Assembly: GCA_030068145.1 (NCBI GenBank)
Contig: JAPJBO010000001.1
Coordinates: forward strand, 620,001 to 684,000
DNA from: Diplonema papillatum
Taxonomy: Eukaryota; Euglenozoa; Diplonemea; Diplonemida; Diplonemidae
Length of the DNA stretch: 64,000 bases
Reading direction: 5' to 3'
The translations under genes were made by a program, and so were the position numbers. The stretch's first letter is position 1. Every line of letters starts with the position of its first letter. Shown here one piece after another: positions 1 through 7,865 of the stretch. The notes beneath the pieces are model-generated. The model was given only the letters and a program-made list of their open reading frames with translations. It searched no databases and was not told where the DNA came from.

Positions 1-1
1 A

Positions 2-2068
2 AACGCGCCGGCGGGCCCCAGGCCGCCCAGCACCGAAGGGGCACCGCCCGCCCCGATGGGCCCGCCGACCCTGCGGCCGCGCGACGCGAAGCCGGCCATG
101 CTCGCGCCGCCGCCGCCCCCGCCGCGCGGGATGCCGCTGCCTGCCGTCGAAACGTTCCCGGGGGCGAAGCCGGCGGGCAAGCCGCAGCCCAAGGTCAAGG
201 TCCCTGCCTTCGCGGTCGCGTCGCAGTTTCCCCGGGCGGAAGGGGTGTTCAAGGAGCTTCTCGACCGCTCGGTCCACGAAGCGTTGTCGGACGGAGAGCA
301 CCTGCTCTTCGAAAAAATGAAGCTGCAGTACAAGTGGTTCGAGCCGCCGTCCGACCTCGGCATGGGCCCCGACGGGGTCAAGCTGGAAGTCTCGAAGCAG
401 GACGCGAAGCTCGACGGCATCTCCCTGGACGGGTCGCCGTTCTACCTCTTCGGCAAAGACGCCGGTTTGGTCGAAGTCGCGTGCGAGCACCCCAGCGTCA
501 GCCGGGTGCACTGCGCCATCCACTTCACCACCGCCGGCCGGATGTACCTCACGGACCTGGGCTCCACCTACGGCACAACACACAAGCGCGCGGCCAAGGC
601 CGAGGCCTCCGACGACGCGCCCGCCGCGGCGGAGCCGGCGTGGGTCAAGTTGGCGCCGAAAGCGCCCGTGGAACTGGTTGATGGAGACGCGTTTCGTGTG
701 GCGGCGTCGACGAGGGTGTACACGGCGCGGTTCAAGCGGCTGAGCGAGCGGAAGCTGCGGAAGCAGAGGGAGGCGCTGGAGACGAAGCGGGTCAGGGACC
801 TTGCCTTCGCGAACGCGGGGGACAAGAGGGACGCGGACCAGGTGCGGAGGGACGCGGAGGACCGGAAGACCCGCAAGCGCGAAGCCCGGATCGAAATCCT
901 CGGCCAGCGCGAGGAGGCCCGCGCGCAGAAGGAGCGCGACGCCTTCGCCGCCAAGGCCAAGCGCGACCTCGAAACCGCCGAATCCTCCCCCGCCGCCCCC
1001 TCCGCGCCGGCGCCCAACCAGGCGGATCCACCAGACCGCCCCGAAGCCGACCACTGCCAGGACTCCAGCGCCCCGCGAGCCCCGCCGAAGGCGGCCGGCG
1101 GCAACGCGGCCCCGGCTGAGCCGACGCCGGGCACGACACAAGGACACGAGCCCCGCGGCGGCGCCGCGGGCGGGGGGCTTGTGAATTCGCTGATGACGGA
1201 GTCCGGGCTCGACGACGCGCGGATGGCGCAGGCGGCCAAGTCGAGGGCGGCCGCCCACGACGCGGAGAAGCCGGGGGGTGCCAAGGAAAGCGAGAAGAAG
1301 CCGAGCGGCGAAGCAGACGACGAAGAACCGGCCCGGCTCGAGGTGCTCGAAGAGCAGCAGGCCACGAAGCGCCTCATCAAGCTCCTCACGCAGCCCCCCC
1401 CTTCGCTGGACGTCGACGGCGACGGCTGGGTTGCGCTGGCGCGGCTCCTGGAAGGCGATGCGTTTCCAGAATTCGCCGAGCTCACTGTTGCGCACTTCAA
1501 GGCGTTCGTCCTGTACGACTCCAAAAAGCGGTTCGTCCTCCGCACCGCACCCGGGACGAGGGAGCCGTACATCCGAGCCGCCGACACCGGGTTGTTCGAA
1601 GACTACCGCCTGGCCCTCTCCCCTACCGAACCCGCGGTTCCCGTGCTGCTAGCCCACGCCACGACGCTGAAGGCCTGGCGGCTCATCGAGCGGGCCGGAT
1701 GCCTGTCGAGAATGACCCGCAAATACATGCATTTCGCCGCGGCGGAGCCGCTCCACCAGCTTCTGCAAGCCGATCCACAGCCAGACCTGGCCGCAGTGCA
1801 AGCCGCAATCAGCGGGTTGACGCAGGCGCCGGAGGTGGTTCTCTTTGTTGCGTCTGACGTGCTCGCCGGTGCTGGAGCGAGCCTGTTCAGCGCAGGTCCC
1901 GGCGGCGAATCGCAGCACTACGTCACGGAGGGCAAGAAGGGGCAGCTCAAGCTGAAGCTCTTTTCGGAGGTGTGGCTTCCGTCTTTTGTTTCTTTGTCGC
2001 TTGAAAGTATGCTATTGCTGCAGGGAATAGTGGACCAGACCACGTTTTGGGGAGTCGGGAAAATCTAG
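2..2068 (+). CDS. FHA-domain protein with C-terminal RNA 2'-phosphotransferase (Tpt1/KptA)-like region, 5' partial
   Basis: The frame is open to the window edge, so the first visible ATG (56) may not be the start. Residues are counted from it. Residues ~115-225 form an FHA phosphothreonine-binding domain (YLFGKD, HPSVSRVHC, DLGSTYGT), most like the FHA of kanadaptin. Residues ~228-300 are a charged, probably coiled-coil stretch, and ~300-430 are disordered. Residues ~437-650 follow the Tpt1/KptA order: DVDGDGWVALARLL, KKRFVL...IRA, LLAHATTLKAW, MTRKYMHF. Tpt1 removes the splice-junction 2'-phosphate from tRNA using NAD+. Several usual motif residues differ: no LRH, QGHS is absent, HGT reads HAT, and RxHxH reads RKYMH. 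Activity is therefore uncertain. A phase-0 donor (GAG^GTGTGG) lies after 1969. The codons beyond it resemble a repeat also found near 26042-26126, so the last visible residues are probably intronic. Confidence 0.72.
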   Translation, partial: NAPAGPRPPSTEGAPPAPMGPPTLRPRDAKPAMLAPPPPPPRGMPLPAVETFPGAKPAGKPQPKVKVPAFAVASQFPRAEGVFKELLDRSVHEALSDGEHLLFEKMKLQYKWFEPPSDLGMGPDGVKLEVSKQDAKLDGISLDGSPFYLFGKDAGLVEVACEHPSVSRVHCAIHFTTAGRMYLTDLGSTYGTTHKRAAKAEASDDAPAAAEPAWVKLAPKAPVELVDGDAFRVAASTRVYTARFKRLSERKLRKQREALETKRVRDLAFANAGDKRDADQVRRDAEDRKTRKREARIEILGQREEARAQKERDAFAAKAKRDLETAESSPAAPSAPAPNQADPPDRPEADHCQDSSAPRAPPKAAGGNAAPAEPTPGTTQGHEPRGGAAGGGLVNSLMTESGLDDARMAQAAKSRAAAHDAEKPGGAKESEKKPSGEADDEEPARLEVLEEQQATKRLIKLLTQPPPSLDVDGDGWVALARLLEGDAFPEFAELTVAHFKAFVLYDSKKRFVLRTAPGTREPYIRAADTGLFEDYRLALSPTEPAVPVLLAHATTLKAWRLIERAGCLSRMTRKYMHFAAAEPLHQLLQADPQPDLAAVQAAISGLTQAPEVVLFVASDVLAGAGASLFSAGPGGESQHYVTEGKKGQLKLKLFSEVWLPSFVSLSLESMLLLQGIVDQTTFWGVGKI

Positions 2069-3342
2069 CATAGCTTAACGCTGGTCATATCAGCGGCAAC
2101 TGCCAAAGCCATACCTGGGATTAGTGTCTGTCGGCAACACAAGGAAAAACTTGTTTTCCGTTCGTCTTTTCTCCTGTTGTGTAGAACTGAGCAGATGCAT
2201 CGGTAGTGCGCACGCATGGGGTGAAGAAACCTTGGCGAAATTGTATTTCCTGGGTTTCACCTGTTTCCACATTCGAGATGCAGCGTTTGACATGCCTACA
2301 CCGGTTGTATCAAACTTCACTCAAACGCACAGGTACGGAATCTCAAGACGGGAGCAGTTCTGCACAAAAAGAAGTGATCGTGCGATACGCTGAAGTAGCA
2401 CAGCGACAGAAACCTGCCACACCCGTCCACTCACGGATATTATTGGGAGAACTAGAGGAGTGGTTCTCCCCATAGTGTCCTACGTCTACAAGTGTACCGA
2501 GTACGGCAACCTCAAAAGCATGAATTTTAGGTTGATGCCATGACGAGCGCATCACCCTCGATATCCATCGAATGTACACGTACACGGTCTAGGTATTAGC
2601 GGAGCTACCACATAGCGAAAGTTGTGGTGCGGTTGAAAGCAAACGAAGACCGATGAGAAGCGGCCAGAAACCCGCTGGATTCCCATCGCAGCACGGCGTG
2701 GCAAACCTTTCTCCTTCTCTTGCGAGCTCTGGAAAACTCCGTGACGAGGGGAAGCTTTTCCCTCACGGGTGAAATGCAGTAGAGGAACACGTACTGCTCC
2801 GACCGCTCAGCTCGTGTCGACGCAGGTCCCCTAGCTCACACTGTCACGCCTTTTCACGGGTTCCTAGCCTCGCTCCCAACAATCAGTACCGACCGAACTG
2901 CACCGCTGCACCTCGCTTGTGTCATCTTTTTGCTTGTGTCTTACATAAGTTGAAAGCCAGATAGGCTCTCGTAACGGAGCCACGATTGCAACGCTGTTCC
3001 ACTGAGTCGCTACATAGGTGCTCTGTCGTGTCAGAGCTATCATGGAACAGCAGCACGGTGACACGTACGCATTGACTGATGCGTTCGCTTCAGGGGTTTG
3101 ATGGATACGAACATGGCTCCACTAGTCGGAAAGCACTTTAGTTCTCATTGTAGTACTTGTGGAAGTTGCGTAGTAAGCACAGCCGCGAAAAGTAAGCGCT
3201 TCTGCCTCCCACCAATCAGTCACGCTTACTTCAAAAGAAGCAGCGGCGAAGACGCCAACGAATCACGACTAGGATATCAAACACAACGGTCGATCCGAAG
3301 ATAACCCTCGGTCGACCTTTACAACACAACAAACGGGATTGC
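2069..3342. other. Intergenic stretch without recognisable gene
   Basis: Only short unconvincing ORFs occur here, on either strand. I see no recognised repeat family, RNA gene or convincing promoter element. Confidence 0.5.
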
Positions 3343-3963
3343 ATGGACGAGACGGACTTGGGGTATCGCCGGGACGTGTGTTTGGTGGACGGTGTTCCCG
3401 TGTTGAAAGTTTCAAACGGGGCTCAAAGCCCCGACAACGATGCGTTTTTCTGCAGCTGGACTGGAAAACCGTTGCGCGGGATTGCACCGGGAGAAGTAAA
3501 GCAAGACGTGATCCTGGATGCCCTGAAGGCGAGTGAAGATGCCGCGCTGCTGGAGTCGCGGCTGGAGAGCATGAAAGGCAAAATACAGACCCGCGCCGCC
3601 GCGTGCGGTAAGTTGCTTGCCGACACAATAGCGCGCAACCCGTCGGCGGCTCGCGACGGCTCGCTGTCCGAAGCGAGCGTCAAAGCACAAATCTTGCAGC
3701 TCAAACAGCCACCGGCCGCGCTGTCAAAGCAGCGGCAGGAGAAGACTTCTTCGCCTTTTGACGCAGTGCTGGCCCAGCGCGATCGGTTGCGAGAGGCGTG
3801 CGATGAGCAATCCGCGAAGCTTGCGCATTTGGACAAACTGCTGGGCACTCTCCTCGAACTGTGCGAATCCTGCGCCGTGCAACTTCCGGAAGAGCAGCGG
3901 CCTCCTCGCCCTGGCACGACCGTCTCTTGCACGCACAAAGAGTTTACGGACTTCCCCATTTAA
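3343..3963 (+). CDS. Hypothetical protein, 206 aa, coiled-coil-like
   Basis: This ATG-initiated ORF has GC-rich codon use and no domain I recognise. Residues ~60-190 are rich in Ala, Leu, Glu, Lys and Arg (for example LESRLESMKGKI and AKLAHLDKLLGTLLELCE), which suggests helices or a coiled coil. A good donor-like site (GCG^GTAAGT near 3608) lies inside it, so this may be the start of a spliced gene that continues in another frame into the downstream tandem array. The segment ~3637-3745 recurs, diverged, at 4830-4945 after the array, so the locus has been partly duplicated. Function unknown. Confidence 0.45.
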   Translation: MDETDLGYRRDVCLVDGVPVLKVSNGAQSPDNDAFFCSWTGKPLRGIAPGEVKQDVILDALKASEDAALLESRLESMKGKIQTRAAACGKLLADTIARNPSAARDGSLSEASVKAQILQLKQPPAALSKQRQEKTSSPFDAVLAQRDRLREACDEQSAKLAHLDKLLGTLLELCESCAVQLPEEQRPPRPGTTVSCTHKEFTDFPI

Positions 3964-3989
3964 GTGGGCCGCGCGGTTTCCGAACGCGC

Positions 3990-4766
3990 TTTTCACTGCA
4001 ACTGCACCTGCCACAGAAGCACCCGACACTGATGTACCCATTTCAAATGCACCCGACACAGATGCACCTGCCACAAATGCACCCGACACGGACGAACCCA
4101 CTTCAAATGCACCCGACACAGAGGCACCTGCCACAGAAGCACCCGACACTGATGTACCCATTTCAAATGCACCCGACACGGACGAACCCACTTCAAATGC
4201 ACCCGACACAGAGGCACCTGCCACAGAAGCACCCGACACTGATGTACCCATTTCAAATGCACCCGACACGGACGAACCCACTTCAAATGCACCCGACACA
4301 GAGGCACCTGCCACAGAAGCACCCGACACTGATGTACCCATTTCAAATGCACCCGACACGGACGTACCCACTTCAAATGCACCCGACACAGAGGCACCTG
4401 CCACAGAAGCACCCGACACTGATGTACCCATTTCAAATGCACCCGACACGGACGAACCCACTTCAAATGCACCCGACACAGAGGCACCTGCCACAGAAGC
4501 ACCCGACACTGATGTACCCATTTCAAATGCACCCGACACGGACGTACCCACTTCAAATGCACCCGACACAGAGGCACCTGCCACAGAAGCCCCCGACACT
4601 GATGTACCCATTTCAAATGCACCCGACACGGACGTACCCACTTCAAATGCACCCGACACAGATGCACCTGCCACAAATGCACCCGACACGGACGTACCCA
4701 CTTCAAATGCACCCGACACAGAGGCACCTGCCACAGAAGCACCCGACACTGATGCACCTGCCAGCA
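3990..4766. repeat. 30-bp tandem array (~25 units) with 90-bp higher-order period
   Basis: The basic unit is a 30-bp ACCCGACAC...-type block. Three variant units form a 90-bp higher-order repeat that recurs about seven times almost unchanged. The unit length is a multiple of three and stop-free in several frames, so long reading frames exist on both strands. Confidence 0.95.
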
Positions 4767-5032
4767 TCGAAGGTAAACACAGGTCCGCGCTACTGCGTGG
4801 CGCCAAGTCGGATTTATTGACACACATTACCGCAGGCCGTCGGCGGCTCTCTGTCCGAAGCGAGCGTAACTCAAACCACAAATCCAGCAGCTCGAGCAGC
4901 TGCCAGTCGCATTCTCCAAGCCTCAGCAGGCGCAGCCTTTTGCACAATTTCCGTGCCGACGTACATGAGGAAGCACACGGCATGCGTGTACATCTTGCGG
5001 TCCTTAGGTTCCGCTGCTGTGTCGGTCTTTGA
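4004..5032 (+). CDS. Possible repeat-protein exon (Asp/Thr/Pro-rich decapeptides)
   Basis: In this frame the array encodes APDTDVPISN, APDTDEPTSN and APDTEAPATE decapeptides, an acidic Thr/Pro-rich tract of the kind found in cell-wall or mucin-like surface proteins. No start codon or signal peptide is visible just upstream in the same frame, so an upstream exon would be needed (perhaps the ORF at 3343). The opposite strand (4983-3724) is also open and would encode VSGAFEVG-type repeats, so the coding strand is not proven. The + frame is preferred because the neighbouring genes are + and the product is hydrophilic. Confidence 0.3.
   Translation, partial: APATEAPDTDVPISNAPDTDAPATNAPDTDEPTSNAPDTEAPATEAPDTDVPISNAPDTDEPTSNAPDTEAPATEAPDTDVPISNAPDTDEPTSNAPDTEAPATEAPDTDVPISNAPDTDVPTSNAPDTEAPATEAPDTDVPISNAPDTDEPTSNAPDTEAPATEAPDTDVPISNAPDTDVPTSNAPDTEAPATEAPDTDVPISNAPDTDVPTSNAPDTDAPATNAPDTDVPTSNAPDTEAPATEAPDTDAPASIEGKHRSALLRGAKSDLLTHITAGRRRLSVRSERNSNHKSSSSSSCQSHSPSLSRRSLLHNFRADVHEEAHGMRVHLAVLRFRCCVGL
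4830..4945 (+). pseudogene. Diverged duplicate of part of the 3343-3963 gene
   Basis: The stretch beginning GTCGGCGGCTC and containing CTGTCCGAAGCGAGCGT matches ~3637-3745 in order and orientation, with indels that break the frame. It flanks the tandem array on its far side. Confidence 0.55.
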
Positions 5033-5140
5033 CCTCAGAGACCCACACTCTGCTAGAGCCTAAGTCATGTTCATCTAGCCCCCTCCCCCGCACAACACCG
5101 CGGTGTAAAAAAGAATACAGAGGGAGCCCCTCAAGGTTGC
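5031..5140 (+). repeat. Repeat X, copy 1
   Basis: A ~110-bp segment starting GACCTCAGAGACCCACACTC is nearly identical, in the same orientation, to 11653-11763. Confidence 0.8.
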
Positions 5141-5204
5141 GTACCTTATTAGAGAGTCCTACACTCCCCTTTCCTATTTTTGCATTTATTTTTTTCGAAG
5201 AAGA

Positions 5205-5402
5205 CTGAGAGACCAGGTTAGGTACCAGGGAAAGCCTGCTACACGGGAGCTAAGCTTCACGTGTTCGGCGGTACTGCAGAGCCACGGGCCTACGGGTCAA
5301 GTGGCTACCGATTTCCCGAACTAAAGCATCAAGGTGTGGCGCACCTTGGGGCTTGGCGCTGAACACAAGCTCGTCGAGACGGTCAGCCGCAGGGCAGAGC
5401 GG
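5205..5402 (+). repeat. Repeat Y, copy 1
   Basis: A ~200-bp segment (GAGACCAGGTTAGGTACC... to ...GTCAGCCGCAGGGCAGAG) is present as a reverse complement at 11450-11645. X keeps the same orientation at both sites while Y is inverted. Confidence 0.8.
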
Positions 5403-5491
5403 ACGGGGTTGTGGCACTGAGCTGCCTCCGACTCAAGCTTTGCAAGCTGTGGTTGACCGTCACGTTCCTGGATCAGGAGCGGCCTTTTTTG

Positions 5492-5701
5492 TTTTACATA
5501 AGCGCCAGCTTGAAAGGAAATGCTCGACGATGCTGCCCGACAAAGAACAGAAGGGATCCCAAGTGCTGTAGCTACCGAACCACGTGTTGAACGGACGTGA
5601 GGTCATGCGGGTCTACCCCTACACGACAAATCACACAAACACAACAGGTCGAAAAATCCTGAGTGAGAAAACAACACACGATGGTGTAAGCGAAGAACAA
5701 A
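5492..5701 (+). repeat. Split direct repeat A1 (left end of YR element)
   Basis: The 210 bp from TTTTACATAAGCGCC to GAAGAACAAA match 9821-10030 with only a few substitutions and no length change. The gag-like ATG follows 6 bp after it. Confidence 0.92.
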
Positions 5702-5706
5702 AAGGG

Positions 5707-6942
5707 ATGAAGTGGAGCAGGGAGGCCGCGGTGGAGTGGGTGAAGCAGGCTACGGGGCTCCAAGTTCCGTCCGCTTTCCATTTTCGTCCTGGCCGCTCCG
5801 CCGACGCCTCGCACTCAGACTCGGCGGATTACGCCGCCATCTCCGCCGCCGCGGCCACAGCGGCGGCCCGCGCCTCATCAACTGCCGCCACTTCTGCTGC
5901 TGCTGCCGCGGCCGACCCCTCCGCCGCCTCGTCTTCCGCTGCTGCTCCGCGCACCCCCTCGGGGATTCCGCTCCCGGGAACACCGGACGGAGACGAAGAG
6001 GTCGCCCGGGCCCTGCAGGTCGACGTGCAGGACACGCCCGCGAGGCGGGTGACGTTTGCGGAACGCCCGGACGACATCCGGCGCCTGGAGGGCCAGGTGG
6101 AGCGCCTCACCGCGATGGTGCTGGAGCTCGTGGAACGCTCCTCGCCCCCAGCCCCTCAGCGCCCATCTGTCCAGCGCAGCATGGAAGTGCCGCCCCCGCC
6201 TCCCCTCGTCGATGCCTCTCGCGTCCCGTTCGGGTCGCATCACGCGGGGGCAGGCCATGCTCCGGCGCCCTTCTCTGCCCCCCAGCCGCCGGCTCCCGTT
6301 CCTGCGCCGACGCAGCCCTCCCAACCGGTCCAGGAGAACCCATTCGCGGGGCAACATTTCTCGGCACCCTCCCAGACGGAGGTTTTTCAGCAGGACCCGC
6401 TCGACGCGCTGGAGCGCGGGTCCGTTCAATCCCAACCAGCGCTGATCACCCCGGGCCCCGGGCTCCTCGACCCCCGTGTGTGGCTGTCCTACGGGCAGGT
6501 CGAGAAGTCGCTGCTCCTCGTCCACATCCGCGATATTTTCGCGGAAGTCCTCAACGGGTCGCAGACCCTGGCGAACGACGGCCAGCACCTCCTTCACCAC
6601 CTCTCGTGCATCCTGCATCTGATGGACGACTCCTCCGACCCAGAGGGGATGGTGCAGCTCGCCGAGAGCACCTTGCACCGCCTAGTGGTACTCAAAACAG
6701 GCCTCAAGGCGGGCTGGTCCGTTGCGGCGGACCTCCAGAAGGCGTACCACGAGGAGGACGTGGTGCCCGCCTTTCTCCGCCGGGGGTACCAGGCGATGCG
6801 GAAGGCGGACGAGCAGCCAACGAAGCCCGCCCGGTCTCGGGGGTTACCACAGACGAGGCGCGCTGCCCCTCCCCACAGCGCAGCCCCCCTTCCGCAGGCG
6901 GACGGGGCGCGCACCGGCAACAGGAGGAAGGGGTCTCGGTGA
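5707..6942 (+). CDS. Gag-like ORF1 of YR retrotransposon
   Basis: A protein of ~411 aa if started at the ATG just after A1 (MKWSREAAVEWVKQ). In-frame Met codons also occur inside A1. Residues ~35-85 are an Ala/Ser-rich low-complexity tract. A predicted coiled coil (DDIRRLEGQVERLTAMV) lies near ~120-145, then a Pro-rich linker. A more ordered C-terminal part (~260-380; DPRVWLSYGQVEKSLLLV) resembles capsid-like gag regions by position only. No CCHC zinc knuckle is present. It ends in TGA at 6940-6942, overlapping the recombinase frame. Role inferred: nucleocapsid protein of the retrotransposon. Confidence 0.65.
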   Translation: MKWSREAAVEWVKQATGLQVPSAFHFRPGRSADASHSDSADYAAISAAAATAAARASSTAATSAAAAAADPSAASSSAAAPRTPSGIPLPGTPDGDEEVARALQVDVQDTPARRVTFAERPDDIRRLEGQVERLTAMVLELVERSSPPAPQRPSVQRSMEVPPPPPLVDASRVPFGSHHAGAGHAPAPFSAPQPPAPVPAPTQPSQPVQENPFAGQHFSAPSQTEVFQQDPLDALERGSVQSQPALITPGPGLLDPRVWLSYGQVEKSLLLVHIRDIFAEVLNGSQTLANDGQHLLHHLSCILHLMDDSSDPEGMVQLAESTLHRLVVLKTGLKAGWSVAADLQKAYHEEDVVPAFLRRGYQAMRKADEQPTKPARSRGLPQTRRAAPPHSAAPLPQADGARTGNRRKGSR

Positions 6943-7865
6943 GCGTCCTGGACCGCTTCCCCCCACCTCCGCGCGCGACATCCGGTGGTCGGGCGCTTTT
7001 GTTGGAGCCTCCGCTGTCGAACGGCGAGCGGGAGAGACTTGTTGGCAAGGCCAACTCGTACATCGGCGACGCGCTGGCGTTGTCGACGCGACGCGGCGTT
7101 CACTCGGTGTACCGGCGCTTCCTAGAGTTCCGCCATCACTGGGAGACGCGATTCGGTACGCCGTTGGACGTTCCGACGGCGGTCGTTCTGTTTGTGACGC
7201 GTCTCCTGTCGCGCGAACTGAACCCCATCTCTCCGTCCACCGCGATACAGTACGTGGTCAACGTACAATCCGCGGAGAAGCGTCTCGGTCGACCGATCGA
7301 GAGTCAGCTGGTTCGAGACTTCGTCAGGTCCCTGAAGAGGGCGGGTGCTTTGCGGCCGACCAAGCAGGCAGTTCCGGCCACAAAGGAGGATGTGGAGCGC
7401 GCCGTGCGCCTCGAATCAGATCCCGTGATGCGTCTGGCCATCACCCTCGCGTGGCAGGGGGCAGCCCGGGTGGACGATGTCCTTACCAGAGAGGCCCGAA
7501 ACGTGACCGAGAGCTCCGATTTCTGGTCGGTGAACTGGGTCGGCTCGAAATCGGACCCTTTCCGTTTGGGACAGGTGACCGGCGTGGTCCTTCCACCCCC
7601 GCAGGATCAGACTCTCCGATCCCTCCTCCGCTCCACGCGCCCGGGTCAACGTATTTTCGCGGGCGTCACGTTCCGCCGCGAGGCTCTGACGGGGCATTCC
7701 CTGCGCCGGGGGGCGCTGTTTCGCCTCCTGAGGATGGGCGTCGACCTCGACACGCTCCGGAGAGTGTCCCGCCACTCGACCCAGGATGCCCTTGTGCGCT
7801 ACCTCCCGGAGGCGGAGGTACCCCTCGTCCGGGAGACGGCAGGCGCGTCGGCAACCCTCCTGTGA
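6930..7865 (+). CDS. Tyrosine recombinase of YR retrotransposon
   Basis: This is a phage-integrase-type tyrosine recombinase that would join the circular cDNA to the genome. An N-terminal SAM-like core-binding region (NGERERLVGKANSYIGDAL, VHSVYRRFLEFRHHW) precedes the catalytic domain. The catalytic residues are visible in order: Arg in GAARVDDVL, His and Arg in HSLRRG, a second His in SRHST, and the Tyr in LVRYLP. The frame is open far upstream but lacks a Met near the domain start. It lies in the -1 frame relative to gag, so translation probably depends on -1 frameshifting or reinitiation at the gag stop. The stop at 7863-7865 overlaps the RT frame. Confidence 0.85.
   Translation, partial: GVSVSVLDRFPPPPRATSGGRALLLEPPLSNGERERLVGKANSYIGDALALSTRRGVHSVYRRFLEFRHHWETRFGTPLDVPTAVVLFVTRLLSRELNPISPSTAIQYVVNVQSAEKRLGRPIESQLVRDFVRSLKRAGALRPTKQAVPATKEDVERAVRLESDPVMRLAITLAWQGAARVDDVLTREARNVTESSDFWSVNWVGSKSDPFRLGQVTGVVLPPPQDQTLRSLLRSTRPGQRIFAGVTFRREALTGHSLRRGALFRLLRMGVDLDTLRRVSRHSTQDALVRYLPEAEVPLVRETAGASATLL

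Noticed and set aside
568..1587. 339-codon minus-strand ORF opposite the FHA/Tpt1 gene
   Set aside because: Ser/Ala/Arg-rich shadow of GC-rich coding sequence. The + frame has recognisable domains.
1970..2068. Last ~32 codons of the FHA/Tpt1 frame as true protein
   Set aside because: They follow a phase-0 donor and match intergenic repeat sequence at 26042-26126.
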